This document shows positions 24,883-34,233 of a DNA stretch of 64,000 nt, piece after piece. The stretch covers positions 1-64,000 of the forward strand of contig CAZUGA010000022.1 of the NCBI GenBank assembly GCA_964619885.1. The letters run 5' to 3'. The position numbers were made by a program, and so were the translations under genes. Within the stretch, counting starts at the first letter, position 1; every line of letters begins with the position of its first letter. Origin of the DNA: CAZUGA01 sp964619885 (GTDB taxonomy: Bacteria > Pseudomonadota > Gammaproteobacteria > Methylococcales > UBA1147). The notes below the pieces were generated by a model. It was given only the letters and a program-made list of their open reading frames with translations. It did no database searches and was not told the DNA's origin.

Positions 24883-25635
24883 CTAAAACCCTTTATGCTT
24901 TCTTAATCCAAGAAAAGAATAAATGGAAAAATGATACAAGCTTCGCCATACATTAAGGTTTAGGGCATTCCTATAGATCTTCCACTGAAAACTGGCTGCT
25001 TTAAATTTATTGTTAGAAATGGAACCACTCCTAACACGATAATAGGCTAATACATTAGGCATACCATGAGCAGTATACCCATCTTTTAATATTCTGAGCC
25101 AATAGACATAGTCTTCATGTCCTACGTCTTCCATAAAATATTTACCTATGCGTTCAACATTATAAATGGTAGTTAAACACGGAATGACATTTGAATTAAG
25201 TAAACGATCGTAGTCGACAGATCGTGGTCCAAAAATGGGATCGCCGATTGCTTCCCCCTGTTCATCGATTTTTCGATAAGACGAATAACACAAATCGAAT
25301 CCAGCTTTTTGCATAAACTGAATTTGCAATTGAAGTTTTTCTGGAACCCATAAATCATCGCTATCCAAAAATGCAATGTACTTTCCACTTGCTGCTCGAA
25401 TCGCCCGATTCCGACAACCCGCTGGCCCGGTATTTTCTCTACTTTCTAAGATTTTGATTCGATCATCATTTTCCTGAAACGATTTTGCGATTGACATCGA
25501 ATCATCCGTGGAACAATCATCAGACAAGAGAAGCTCCCAATTCTGATATCTCTGCGCTAGCACAGATTCAATCGTTTGAGCAATATATCTAGACGCATTA
25601 AAGATGGGGGTAACTATAGAAACTAATTCACTCAT
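24883..25635 (-). CDS. glycosyltransferase family 2
   Basis: This 250-residue GT-A enzyme begins VSIVTPIFNASRYIAQTIES and carries the nucleotide-binding LLLSDDCSTDDS and the DXD-like motif AFLDSDDLW. It probably adds one sugar to the lipid-linked EPS precursor on the cytoplasmic face. It lies 17 bp downstream of the deacetylase-like gene and is the last gene of the minus-strand EPS block. Donor and acceptor sugars cannot be read from sequence. Confidence 0.9.
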   Translation of the reverse strand: MSELVSIVTPIFNASRYIAQTIESVLAQRYQNWELLLSDDCSTDDSMSIAKSFQENDDRIKILESRENTGPAGCRNRAIRAASGKYIAFLDSDDLWVPEKLQLQIQFMQKAGFDLCYSSYRKIDEQGEAIGDPIFGPRSVDYDRLLNSNVIPCLTTIYNVERIGKYFMEDVGHEDYVYWLRILKDGYTAHGMPNVLAYYRVRSGSISNNKFKAASFQWKIYRNALNLNVWRSLYHFSIYSFLGLRKHKGF

Positions 25636-25652
25636 GAAAAATCAATAATATA

Positions 25653-26828
25653 TTATTCAGAAGCAAGATTATTAGGTCGAGATAATAAATAATCTCGAAA
25701 GTCGTTCGGATTCCCCGATTTACCCGCCTCGGCAGCTTTTGCTATATTATACATTTCTCTCGCGGACACATAATGCAACACATAGTTGGTCCCATCGTTG
25801 TATTTCTTTTCCAGATGATTAAACATATCGTCTGATTCTTTACCTAACAATACTGGCATATCTATTTCTTGAGTTCCATGAGTATGAATTTTAACGAAAA
25901 CCCATTCCGGTCTTCCTTTAACGTGTATTCCACAATTTACCCATAGGTCAACTCGGTGTGCAGTGGGTGGCATACTTCGCCGAAGATCGCCATTCTCGAT
26001 CCGTGGTATTAGGCCCCATTTCCTACTATGACAATTGAAAGTCAACGGTCCTTGAATCAACATTAAATCGCCAGATGATTCCACACCTACTTCGACTTCA
26101 ACACCAGTATCATGAGACTTCGGTAATTTCGGGTCATCTGCTGCGTAATAAATGCTGTTAATCTGTTTTGTTTGTGTTTCGCTGGGTGCCGAAGGCAATG
26201 TAAAATCCGCGTAACAACCCATTTCATGCAATACTATTAATTCATTGTTTACACCGCACATCCGTCCATCACGCCTAGAATTATCCAGTGCCCAATCCCC
26301 ATGTATAAATGCGAAACTTGGTAAACCCGTCGCTGGATCTACACTCAATGCACCATGGTCATTGTGTAATATATCAATAAAAGATTTTAATTTTTCTCGA
26401 AAACCCTCGTCCGTATCATTATCGTGATGCAGGTGAATCTCAATTTCACCTAGACCTTTTTGACAAAGTAACGAAAGCTTATCCAGGTGTTCTTTACGAT
26501 ATTCCTCTTCTGGATAAAAAAACGAATGAATCGGATGTCGTCCATCAGCATCCCAATGCTTTTCGACCAGCCTAGGGTACTCCGAACACCATCGATCAAC
26601 CCGTTGATCCTCTTGCGCTCTTTCTGGTCTCCCCCATTGCGGCTCATAATGATCTACATAACAAAACAGAACATGAATAGGTTTAACACCTGATACTGAA
26701 CTATTTCCCTTAAACCAACTTTCCAACCAAATATCTACATTCTTACGCCTAATTTCGCGATATATTACAAGTAATACCCCGACAATTGCTGCCGAAAGTA
26801 AAATAATAATTAACATTTTATTTTCCAA
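25653..26828 (-). CDS. membrane-anchored polysaccharide-deacetylase-like protein
   Basis: This 391-residue protein has an N-terminal anchor (about 5-22). The rest shows a divergent carbohydrate-esterase layout: VLFCYVDHYEPQWG (possible DH metal site), EIHLHHDNDTD (HxHHD), FIHGDWALDN, and MGCYADFTLPSAPS late in the barrel. These resemble the metal-binding and active-site motifs of NodB-type enzymes, but the classical TFDD motif is absent, so activity is inference. Similar proteins occur in exopolysaccharide loci. It could trim N-acetyl groups from the HexNAc units implied by wecB. Confidence 0.55.
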   Translation of the reverse strand: MENKMLIIILLSAAIVGVLLVIYREIRRKNVDIWLESWFKGNSSVSGVKPIHVLFCYVDHYEPQWGRPERAQEDQRVDRWCSEYPRLVEKHWDADGRHPIHSFFYPEEEYRKEHLDKLSLLCQKGLGEIEIHLHHDNDTDEGFREKLKSFIDILHNDHGALSVDPATGLPSFAFIHGDWALDNSRRDGRMCGVNNELIVLHEMGCYADFTLPSAPSETQTKQINSIYYAADDPKLPKSHDTGVEVEVGVESSGDLMLIQGPLTFNCHSRKWGLIPRIENGDLRRSMPPTAHRVDLWVNCGIHVKGRPEWVFVKIHTHGTQEIDMPVLLGKESDDMFNHLEKKYNDGTNYVLHYVSAREMYNIAKAAEAGKSGNPNDFRDYLLSRPNNLASE

Positions 26829-27081
26829 TAGTTTATCTCAAAGTGTCAGTAAAATAATCGGTGAGTAAATATTCATTTATTAGTAGCATTCTAAGTCCAA
26901 ACGAACATACATAGTAAGTAAACATCGCTACTAACCAAGACATATTTTTTAAATATTTAACTACCTTGGATTAAATATTGATTGCCTATTACGACCACAA
27001 TTTCTTCGATTACTTTATTTACTATCATACGAGAACACTCTCGTAATACCCGTCAATCCTATAAATACTCCGCCTAATGTC

Positions 27082-28236
27082 TCATTTGACACTTTTAAGC
27101 AAGGCACCTTCTAACTTCGATAAATTCGAGTCCCAAGAAAACCCCTTAATACCCTTAATGATCCGGCCCTTGTCCCATTTTTTATCCAATACGGTTCGCA
27201 AGGCTACAATCAACGCATCGGGATTCTGTTTCTCTACGAGTATTCCACTTTCTCCTGAAACAACTTCTGGTATGCCTCCAACTCGAGTTGCGACAACCGG
27301 TAAACCACAAGCCATTGCTTCAAGTAATACATTCGGCACACCTTCGTTATAGCTAGGCAGACAAATCAAGTCTACAGCGTTATACCAATGCACCAGATCC
27401 TTATGTTGCGCTTCACCCTTAAAATGAACCTTATCTAAACACCCAAGTTTTTCCGCCTGAGTCTTAAGCTCTTTTTCCGCACGCCCTCTTCCGACATAAT
27501 ACAGTTGAACCTCCAAGCCGCCCTCTAATAAGTCAGCAAACGCAGTCAACAATTCTTTGCAGCCTTTAGTCAATTCAAGATTCCCGACAAACAAAATCTT
27601 TTTCTGATTATCTATCAATCCCAACGACTCGTTTGCTTTTTGTTTTGTCTCAGGACGAAAAACATCAAGATCAACGCCGTTATATAATAATTTTATCCTG
27701 TTATCCCCAACGCCTAATTCCGACAAACGTCGACAGAGCGCTTTACTAACCGAAACAACGATATCTGCGTTACGTAAGGCCCACTCTATTTGCTTTCTAT
27801 GTCCTGGGTTTTTTGACTTAACATTAATATCGCTCCCATGTACCTTTACTACCAACGGGATATTCAATATACGACACCAGGCAGCGGATGCGACTGCATC
27901 CGGAAAAGCCCAGCTAGCAAGCAAAACGTCCGGTTTGTATTTAAATATATAGGGTATCTGCGGAAGCATTGACAAAAACATGTAAAACGAATGCAAATAA
28001 ACTGCAATTTTTGGGATATAAAAATACGGAAAATATCGGATGTTCAACTTACCCATTTTTTCGTTGCGATAACTCCCAATGTTTTTCACCCACTCTAGCC
28101 ACGCAATCGCAACAAGAACCGTAACATCATGTGTTTCTGAAAGACGAAGAAATTGTTGCCGATTATAAGCAGCTCGATTTAAACGCAAAGGCGACGGAAA
28201 TAAATTCGTCACAACCAAGACCTTCATTCTATTCAT
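27082..28236 (-). CDS. glycosyltransferase family 4
   Basis: This GT-B retaining glycosyltransferase has 384 residues. The N-terminal domain begins MKVLVVTNLFPSP, a linker carries ILFVGNLELTKGCKELL, and the C-terminal donor-binding domain has the E-x7-E motif in EGVPNVLLEAMACGLP followed by VATRVGGIPEVV. It resembles enzymes of the TuaC type by its N-terminus, but the sugar cannot be assigned. The gene lies 12 bp downstream of another GT4 gene and is followed by a 250-bp AT-rich gap. Confidence 0.9.
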   Translation of the reverse strand: MNRMKVLVVTNLFPSPLRLNRAAYNRQQFLRLSETHDVTVLVAIAWLEWVKNIGSYRNEKMGKLNIRYFPYFYIPKIAVYLHSFYMFLSMLPQIPYIFKYKPDVLLASWAFPDAVASAAWCRILNIPLVVKVHGSDINVKSKNPGHRKQIEWALRNADIVVSVSKALCRRLSELGVGDNRIKLLYNGVDLDVFRPETKQKANESLGLIDNQKKILFVGNLELTKGCKELLTAFADLLEGGLEVQLYYVGRGRAEKELKTQAEKLGCLDKVHFKGEAQHKDLVHWYNAVDLICLPSYNEGVPNVLLEAMACGLPVVATRVGGIPEVVSGESGILVEKQNPDALIVALRTVLDKKWDKGRIIKGIKGFSWDSNLSKLEGALLKSVK

Positions 28237-28247
28237 TTAGTCTTAGC

Positions 28248-29351
28248 TCATTCAAACTGATATATATCCGAATAACGTTCTGCCATAACATCAACAGAAG
28301 CATTTTTTTCAACCCATCGCCTTCCCGAAAGTCCCAAGGCTTCCCGCTTCCTTGAATCATCACAAAGTGAAAAAATACCATCTGCTAGCGCAACCGGATT
28401 TTTAGGGGGAACAAGATACCCGTTAACATCAGGTTTAACTATTTCATTGTTACCCCCGACATCTGTAGCCACTATTGGAAGCGCTGCCGCACAGGCTTCA
28501 AGTAACGCTATCGAATGCCCTTCTGAAACGGACGAAACTGCATAGATATCAAATGCTGCTAATAATTCGTAAACATCCGATCTGTCACCCAACATTATTA
28601 CTTTTTCATCAATCCCTTTATTTTTTATATTTGTCTTTATTTCATTTTCCAATTCCCCACCGCCAACTATCACGAGCAGGGCATTGTTTTTGCGCTTGAG
28701 TACCTCATAAAACGCTTGAATTAAAGTTACATGATCTTTAACCTTACTAAGTCTGCCAACCGTCCCTATAACCATTACGTCTTTATCAATAGCGATATCT
28801 TTCAGAAACTTATCTTTAGATTGTTTGTTTCGTTGTTTAACCAGGTCAAACATTATTCCATTGGATATAACTTTCGTTTTGGATTTATTAATATTGCTAT
28901 TTTTAATATGTCGTTCCCGTGCAGCTTCACAAACCAATACCCAGGCGTCAGAAAATAACATCGCAACCCTAAATAGGTATTCTTGTTTCCTTGAATACCT
29001 GTAATCTCCCATATTATGAGATGTATTAAGTCGTTTTTTTATATTCAATGAAATAGAAGATATTACTCCATAATAATGCGGCATTATATTATGCGTGTGT
29101 AACACTTCTGTACGGAAATCCTTTATATATTTTCGAGCTTTTAACATCGCCATGAAATCGAATCCATCTTTCTTATCACAGGATCTTACCTCGACACCCA
29201 AAGACAATAATTGTTCCGCCATAATGCCGATTCTTAAAAGACAGACCACCTGACATGAATGGCCAAGATCAATTTGCTTCCGAATTAGATCAATAACTAC
29301 CCTTTCTAAACCGCCTCTATTCAGGTCTTCAACTAAGTGTGTAATCAGCAT
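28248..29351 (-). CDS. glycosyltransferase family 4
   Basis: This 367-residue GT-B enzyme has LVEDLNRGGLERVVIDL, typical of WcaL/EpsD-like GT4 proteins, then GTVGRLSKVKDHVTLI, and SEGHSIALLEACAAALP with the E-x7-E motif, followed by VATDVGGNNEIV. It lies 6 bp after the CapK-like gene and 12 bp before the next GT4 gene, so it is co-transcribed. The donor sugar is unknown. Base composition is AT-rich like the rest of the block. Confidence 0.9.
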   Translation of the reverse strand: MLITHLVEDLNRGGLERVVIDLIRKQIDLGHSCQVVCLLRIGIMAEQLLSLGVEVRSCDKKDGFDFMAMLKARKYIKDFRTEVLHTHNIMPHYYGVISSISLNIKKRLNTSHNMGDYRYSRKQEYLFRVAMLFSDAWVLVCEAARERHIKNSNINKSKTKVISNGIMFDLVKQRNKQSKDKFLKDIAIDKDVMVIGTVGRLSKVKDHVTLIQAFYEVLKRKNNALLVIVGGGELENEIKTNIKNKGIDEKVIMLGDRSDVYELLAAFDIYAVSSVSEGHSIALLEACAAALPIVATDVGGNNEIVKPDVNGYLVPPKNPVALADGIFSLCDDSRKREALGLSGRRWVEKNASVDVMAERYSDIYQFE

Positions 29352-29357
29352 GATTTT

Positions 29358-30722
29358 TCAATGTTTATTTACATAGGAAAGTGTAACCCTCAATTTACCT
29401 GTATTTGTCCTTGGTATGCTATCTGTATATTCATAATAAACCTCTACCTCTTGCCCGAGAGCTTTTTGTACGTTTTCCTTAAGAAATATTTTTTCTTTTT
29501 CTGATAAACCTTTCTTAGAAACTATTAATATCTTTATAATTTCTAATTCTTGTTGAATCACCTGAAACTCATCAACCGATGCTACTTCTTTCATCAAATG
29601 CGGAAAAAACTCTCCGGGTATAGAACGGCCATCAGGAGTGTTAATAATATCCAGTTCTCTACCATTGACCGACGCCATCATCGGCAGGCCCCTACCACAA
29701 CAACATTTTTTATCATTTATTTCCGCTATATCTCCATTTAAGTATCTAATAAAAGGCATACCGTAATTATGTAAATCTGTTATCACTACTCGCCCAGGTC
29801 GTTCTGTTATATTGACACCATTTTCATCAATCGTTTCAACCAAAAGATGATCCGAATTAATATGCAATCCTTTTCTTTTCTCACATTCTCCCGCAATTAG
29901 CATAAATTCCCTACACCCATAAGTATTATATATAGGACAGTCAAATACTTTTTCCAAATATTCTCTTTGAAATTCGTGCAAGGTCTCAGCGGCCGAGATA
30001 ATACTTAATGGTTTATGGACACTACAATTTTGATTATCGATGTATTTCGCAACTAACATCAAAGACGCAACATAACCAACGATATTGAGCGGTTGATATC
30101 GGTTAATCTCATCTATCATTTTTTTGGTAGTTTTATCCGACAACACAAAACTATCCACTATTTTTCTTCTTAAAAATAGATTATAATATTTATTCTTTAA
30201 ATTTCTAAATATGCCTCTTTCATCTAAAACACCTCCCCACAAGTATAGCGATCTACGCCCCAATTCTATACCTGCCCATCTGTATCCGCGCCACATTACA
30301 GCATTTCTTCGTTGATCGCTTTCTGGATCGAATTCGAATCGCATAGGCACACCAGTAGAACCGCCAGTAGTTTTCGTCCTGGTGAGTTGTCTGTAATTTG
30401 CAGCTATAAGATCTTGATAATTTTCCTTTATGTCCTCTTTCGTAAGAATGGGTAATAAAACGTAGTCGGATTTGTTTTTTACATCTCTAGGTTCAATCCC
30501 TTGTGTCTCCATTCTTTCTCTATAGAACGGGACATTTTCATAACAATGCGCTAACAATTTTTTCAACTTCCTCCATTGAATTTCTTCAATTTCTTTGGTT
30601 GTTCTCCACTGATTTTTTTCATATTCTAAATTATAACTAAATGTTTTTCTTTTACGTATCGACGTCTCATATAACGGGTATAAGAAGGTTTTAAATATCT
30701 TTTCATAATCTGGTAGATCCAT
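29358..30722 (-). CDS. CapK/PaaK-like adenylate-forming enzyme
   Basis: This 454-residue protein is related to phenylacetate-CoA ligase. The phosphate-binding loop is TKTTGGSTGVPMRF, the adenine-site region is YNTYGCREFMLIAGEC, and RYLNGDIAEI and a C-terminal TNTGKLRVTL follow as in the ANL superfamily. Members in polysaccharide clusters are called CapK; their true reaction is not settled, and activation of an acyl or amino-acid substituent for the glycan is the usual guess. A hexapeptide acyltransferase is encoded directly upstream, which fits a decoration step. Confidence 0.8.
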   Translation of the reverse strand: MDLPDYEKIFKTFLYPLYETSIRKRKTFSYNLEYEKNQWRTTKEIEEIQWRKLKKLLAHCYENVPFYRERMETQGIEPRDVKNKSDYVLLPILTKEDIKENYQDLIAANYRQLTRTKTTGGSTGVPMRFEFDPESDQRRNAVMWRGYRWAGIELGRRSLYLWGGVLDERGIFRNLKNKYYNLFLRRKIVDSFVLSDKTTKKMIDEINRYQPLNIVGYVASLMLVAKYIDNQNCSVHKPLSIISAAETLHEFQREYLEKVFDCPIYNTYGCREFMLIAGECEKRKGLHINSDHLLVETIDENGVNITERPGRVVITDLHNYGMPFIRYLNGDIAEINDKKCCCGRGLPMMASVNGRELDIINTPDGRSIPGEFFPHLMKEVASVDEFQVIQQELEIIKILIVSKKGLSEKEKIFLKENVQKALGQEVEVYYEYTDSIPRTNTGKLRVTLSYVNKH

Positions 30723-30792
30723 TTTTACGTACCCAGACTCTTGTCTTTTCGTTTAACGTCGACCAAAGAATGAGCCATAATTTGCCTTTTTC

Positions 30793-31323
30793 TTAATCTT
30801 TTAGTTCTCTATCTAACGTTATTATTTTTCCTGGCACGCCAACAACCGTAGATCCATCAGGCACATTTTTAGTTATAACAGCGTTTGCCCCTATTATTGT
30901 GTCATTCCCTATCGATATACCTCCTAGCAATTTCGCACCAGCACCAATAAAGACATTATTGCCTAATACAGGCACTTCAACCGGAAAGCCATTATTTGCC
31001 GCGCCAATCACTACACCACTTTCAATCACAATTTCTCGGCCTCCTATAACACCACCGTTAATTACAACTCCAATAGGATGCATAAGGACAAAACCTCCTT
31101 CAAATTTCGCATTACGCCCTATAACACAACCATTCAAGAGTTTATTAAACGAACCTATCAAATTACTTAATATACCCATTCGTATATGATTCAATAATTC
31201 TCCTAATCGAAATAATATTATTGCACTCGCGCCATCATTTATAGAAACCTTAATCAGCTCTTTTTTGCCAACCCGTCCATAGTAACATTCGCATTTGTAA
31301 ATCAAGTCTTCATACAGTTTCAT
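30793..31323 (-). CDS. hexapeptide-repeat O-acetyltransferase (serine-acetyltransferase-like)
   Basis: This 176-residue protein has a left-handed beta-helix built of hexad repeats (VIGRNAKFEG, VINGGVIGGREIVIESG, VFIGAGAKLLGG, DTIIGANAVITKNVPDG). A helical N-terminal half resembles serine O-acetyltransferase. Such proteins in EPS loci usually acetylate sugars, with acetyl-CoA as donor. Its ATG overlaps the stop of the preceding GT4 gene by 4 bp (ATGA), so translation is coupled. Substrate inferred only from context. Confidence 0.8.
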   Translation of the reverse strand: MKLYEDLIYKCECYYGRVGKKELIKVSINDGASAIILFRLGELLNHIRMGILSNLIGSFNKLLNGCVIGRNAKFEGGFVLMHPIGVVINGGVIGGREIVIESGVVIGAANNGFPVEVPVLGNNVFIGAGAKLLGGISIGNDTIIGANAVITKNVPDGSTVVGVPGKIITLDRELKD

Positions 31324-32549
31324 TTTTTTAATTTAACCATTTTTCCTTCAATATCTTCAAAAATATTACGATATTCATGACATATTTTATTCCATTGCCT
31401 ATTTTCCCTTACATACCTGAGTGCATTTTTTTGTATATCTTTTCTCTTATCGAGGTCTTTTAATATTTTTATACAAGTCTTCGAAAGCTCATTCTTATCC
31501 CCCGATTTAAACAATAAACCAGTTTTATTATCTGTAATCAATTCCTTCAAACCACCTACGTCACTCGCTACTACGCATTTTTCTAAGGCCATTGCTTCTA
31601 GCGGTTTCAATGGCGTAACCAATTCCGTAATTCTCTTTGAAATTCTTGGATAAACTACAATATCGAGGACCGAATAATATTTGCTAATTTCTTCATGCGC
31701 GACGCGACCAGTGAAAATAACATTTTTTTGAAGTTTTTTGCGATCCACCATCTCTTTAAGAGCGTTTTCAGTCTTTCCACCTCCTACAAGCAGAATCTTA
31801 ATATTTGGTATTTCATCTAGCAAAAGCGGGACCGATTCTAATAACAATTTCAATCCCTCAAACTCAAAAAATGTGCCAATAAACCCTACTACATAGTCCT
31901 CCTTTTCTAACCCTAATTTTTCCACAAGTTTGGAGTCTTTTTCGATAGGTTGAAAATTTTTGATATCTACCCCATTTTTTATGACGTATATTTTTTTGGC
32001 TTCTATTCCTCGTTCTATTAGATCATTCTTTAACCCTTCGCAAATAACCGTGACACAATCCGCATTTTTTACAACAAATGTCTCTATTCCTCGTGTTATT
32101 TTATACCGATAACTGCCTTCCTTTGTTTTTCCGAGATCAACCGCTGCATCTTCCCAGAAAGCTCTTATTTCGTATATCAACGGAATTTTTTTGATTTTCT
32201 TCAAAATCACGCCAGACACCCCATTCAATACAGATGAATGAGCATCTATGATTTGTACTTCCCGGTCCCATTCTTTAAATAAGACGTACACATTAACACT
32301 TACTACTATGAGTTCTCTAATCAGCGGTATTTGTTTTGAAATGGAATAGATCCACGACTTAATATGCCTATATTTGACCCCGTTATAGTATTCAATAGAA
32401 TTATTATAAGAATAGGTTGGTGAACTGTATACAATTGTTTCGTAACCCATTGTATTCAGTTCATCTGTTATATATTTACTACGCATACTGTATCCACTAA
32501 CTTGAGGATAGGTTGCATCGAACAATTGTAATAATTTCATCTCCGCCAC
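31320..32549 (-). CDS. glycosyltransferase family 4
   Basis: This 409-residue GT-B enzyme has an N-terminal MKLLQLFDATYPQVSGYSMR, the long acceptor domain with AHSSVLNGVSGVILKK, a linker GFIGTFFEFEGLKLLL, and the donor-site motif TPLKPLEAMALEKCVVASDVGG. The first glutamate of the E-x7-E pair is replaced within ITELVTPLKPLE, which is common in this branch. The start may be the second methionine (32540). The surrounding DNA is among the most AT-rich in the window. Confidence 0.88.
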   Translation of the reverse strand: MAEMKLLQLFDATYPQVSGYSMRSKYITDELNTMGYETIVYSSPTYSYNNSIEYYNGVKYRHIKSWIYSISKQIPLIRELIVVSVNVYVLFKEWDREVQIIDAHSSVLNGVSGVILKKIKKIPLIYEIRAFWEDAAVDLGKTKEGSYRYKITRGIETFVVKNADCVTVICEGLKNDLIERGIEAKKIYVIKNGVDIKNFQPIEKDSKLVEKLGLEKEDYVVGFIGTFFEFEGLKLLLESVPLLLDEIPNIKILLVGGGKTENALKEMVDRKKLQKNVIFTGRVAHEEISKYYSVLDIVVYPRISKRITELVTPLKPLEAMALEKCVVASDVGGLKELITDNKTGLLFKSGDKNELSKTCIKILKDLDKRKDIQKNALRYVRENRQWNKICHEYRNIFEDIEGKMVKLKK

Positions 32550-32599
32550 TATATATTAATCTGAACCTGTGATAATAATACGGGATTTATTCTATACTA

Positions 32600-34165
32600 T
32601 TAATTACTGGGTACTATAATTTCATATATCTCGAAATCACTATTATGATATACCATCCTTTTACTTTTATTAGGTTTTTTAACCCAATTCACATAATTTA
32701 CCATTTCCGCGTTACCCCACACTCCATTACTAACAACTAGATGAGTCGCTTTAATTTCATTTAAGTGATCAAGAAACTTAAGAGATTCGAAATCACCACC
32801 TGTTTCATAGAAATAGGTAGTCGATTTTCTTTCACCAAATAGTGCCATAAGCCTTGGTTTTTGGAAAATAACCATACTTTGTTTAGGAGTATGATTCTTT
32901 ATAAAAGAAAACATATCTTGCGTTTCTTTTTCTCCTACCCCATAAGTAAAAGGACCAAATTCTATTTTGGAATAAGCCGAAATGTAAATCAGTATAATCG
33001 CAGATGTAAGTATAACTCTTATTGGTTGGATAGCTTTCACATCCGAGTTTATGGCCTTATAATCAAATATTTTGAACATATATAGCGCATACATCGGAAA
33101 TATTGGTATTAGATATCTAAACCCTTGAAAAAAAGGACTTATAATTAGGATGATTATATAGATTAAAAAATTTATTTCCCCTGTCGATTTATTGTTCCTA
33201 AATATTTTTATATACCCTATAATTGATAGTATAACCGTCGTTACAGTCATTAAAATACTGATAAAAGACGACGCCCCCGTTTGCCAATACCATTTCATTA
33301 CTTTCGTATATTCAATCGTATTTAAGTAGGCATTATGAAAAATGGAACTTATCATAGCAAATATTTCAATAATATATATTTCGATTCCGCCATCACTCTC
33401 CTGTCCGTTATTCGTCGACATTGTCATTATGTAGGAAGTATCAGAATGGAGAAATACATTTTGTGCTATGAATAAAATTATAAAAATACCTAATGAAACA
33501 AACAGAGTATAAGGTAATGTTTTATTTCTGACTATTTGATTAATACAGTAAGATATAATTATAAATATTCCAACACTTCTAGTCCCATAAGCCAAGTAAC
33601 TTAGCAAACCAAAAACAATTGAATACAATATCTTTTGTTTTCTTCCGTTCTCTAGTTGATCTATTTTATCGGATACAATTAAAGATAAAAACAGGAACAT
33701 TGTATATGGGATATCAGATATAACGCTATTCTTTGTCTCCCAATAATAAGGCGAGAAAGCAACTGTAATCAATATTGCTAGTACAATTTTTTTATTATCA
33801 ATCCTCGAAAGACAATATCTATCTAATGCCCACAACATAGCCGCAAAACATATGACTATCATTACCCTCATTGAATATAAGTCTAATCCGAAGAACCTAT
33901 ATACGAAAGATAACAATAAAGGAAATATAGGTGGGTACGTTACCGGACCGTACCAGTGACTATATGGATTATAAATATAACCTGTATCGCGGTAGGGAAG
34001 ACCCAACGCGATATTTTTCGCATGTGAAATATAAAGGGCAAAATCACCACCCCAATTATGCCCTTGCTTAATACTGAATAAAAAGAATATGGTTGAGGAA
34101 AGTATTATAAATCCTCTCAACATACCATATTCGCTTTTTTCTATTCTTGTATTTAAGGTTTTCAT
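32600..34165 (-). CDS. multipass GT-C-like membrane protein
   Basis: This 521-residue integral membrane protein has about 10-11 hydrophobic segments and a C-terminal soluble tail. After TM1 comes WGGDFALYISHAKNIALGLP, an acidic loop like that of GT39/ArnT-type glycosyltransferases that use lipid-linked sugars. It probably transfers a sugar to the EPS repeat on the periplasmic side, but family assignment rests on topology and this loop only. It lies between the GT4 gene and the polymerase-like gene, in very AT-rich DNA (17 G+C in the 60 bases 33181-33240). Confidence 0.65.
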   Translation of the reverse strand: MKTLNTRIEKSEYGMLRGFIILSSTIFFLFSIKQGHNWGGDFALYISHAKNIALGLPYRDTGYIYNPYSHWYGPVTYPPIFPLLLSFVYRFFGLDLYSMRVMIVICFAAMLWALDRYCLSRIDNKKIVLAILITVAFSPYYWETKNSVISDIPYTMFLFLSLIVSDKIDQLENGRKQKILYSIVFGLLSYLAYGTRSVGIFIIISYCINQIVRNKTLPYTLFVSLGIFIILFIAQNVFLHSDTSYIMTMSTNNGQESDGGIEIYIIEIFAMISSIFHNAYLNTIEYTKVMKWYWQTGASSFISILMTVTTVILSIIGYIKIFRNNKSTGEINFLIYIIILIISPFFQGFRYLIPIFPMYALYMFKIFDYKAINSDVKAIQPIRVILTSAIILIYISAYSKIEFGPFTYGVGEKETQDMFSFIKNHTPKQSMVIFQKPRLMALFGERKSTTYFYETGGDFESLKFLDHLNEIKATHLVVSNGVWGNAEMVNYVNWVKKPNKSKRMVYHNSDFEIYEIIVPSN

Positions 34166-34233
34166 TTTTTTTATAATTACTTTTTATTTATATATTATTA
34201 CCTTATTTGAATATTTCATCAGATATAATTTAT

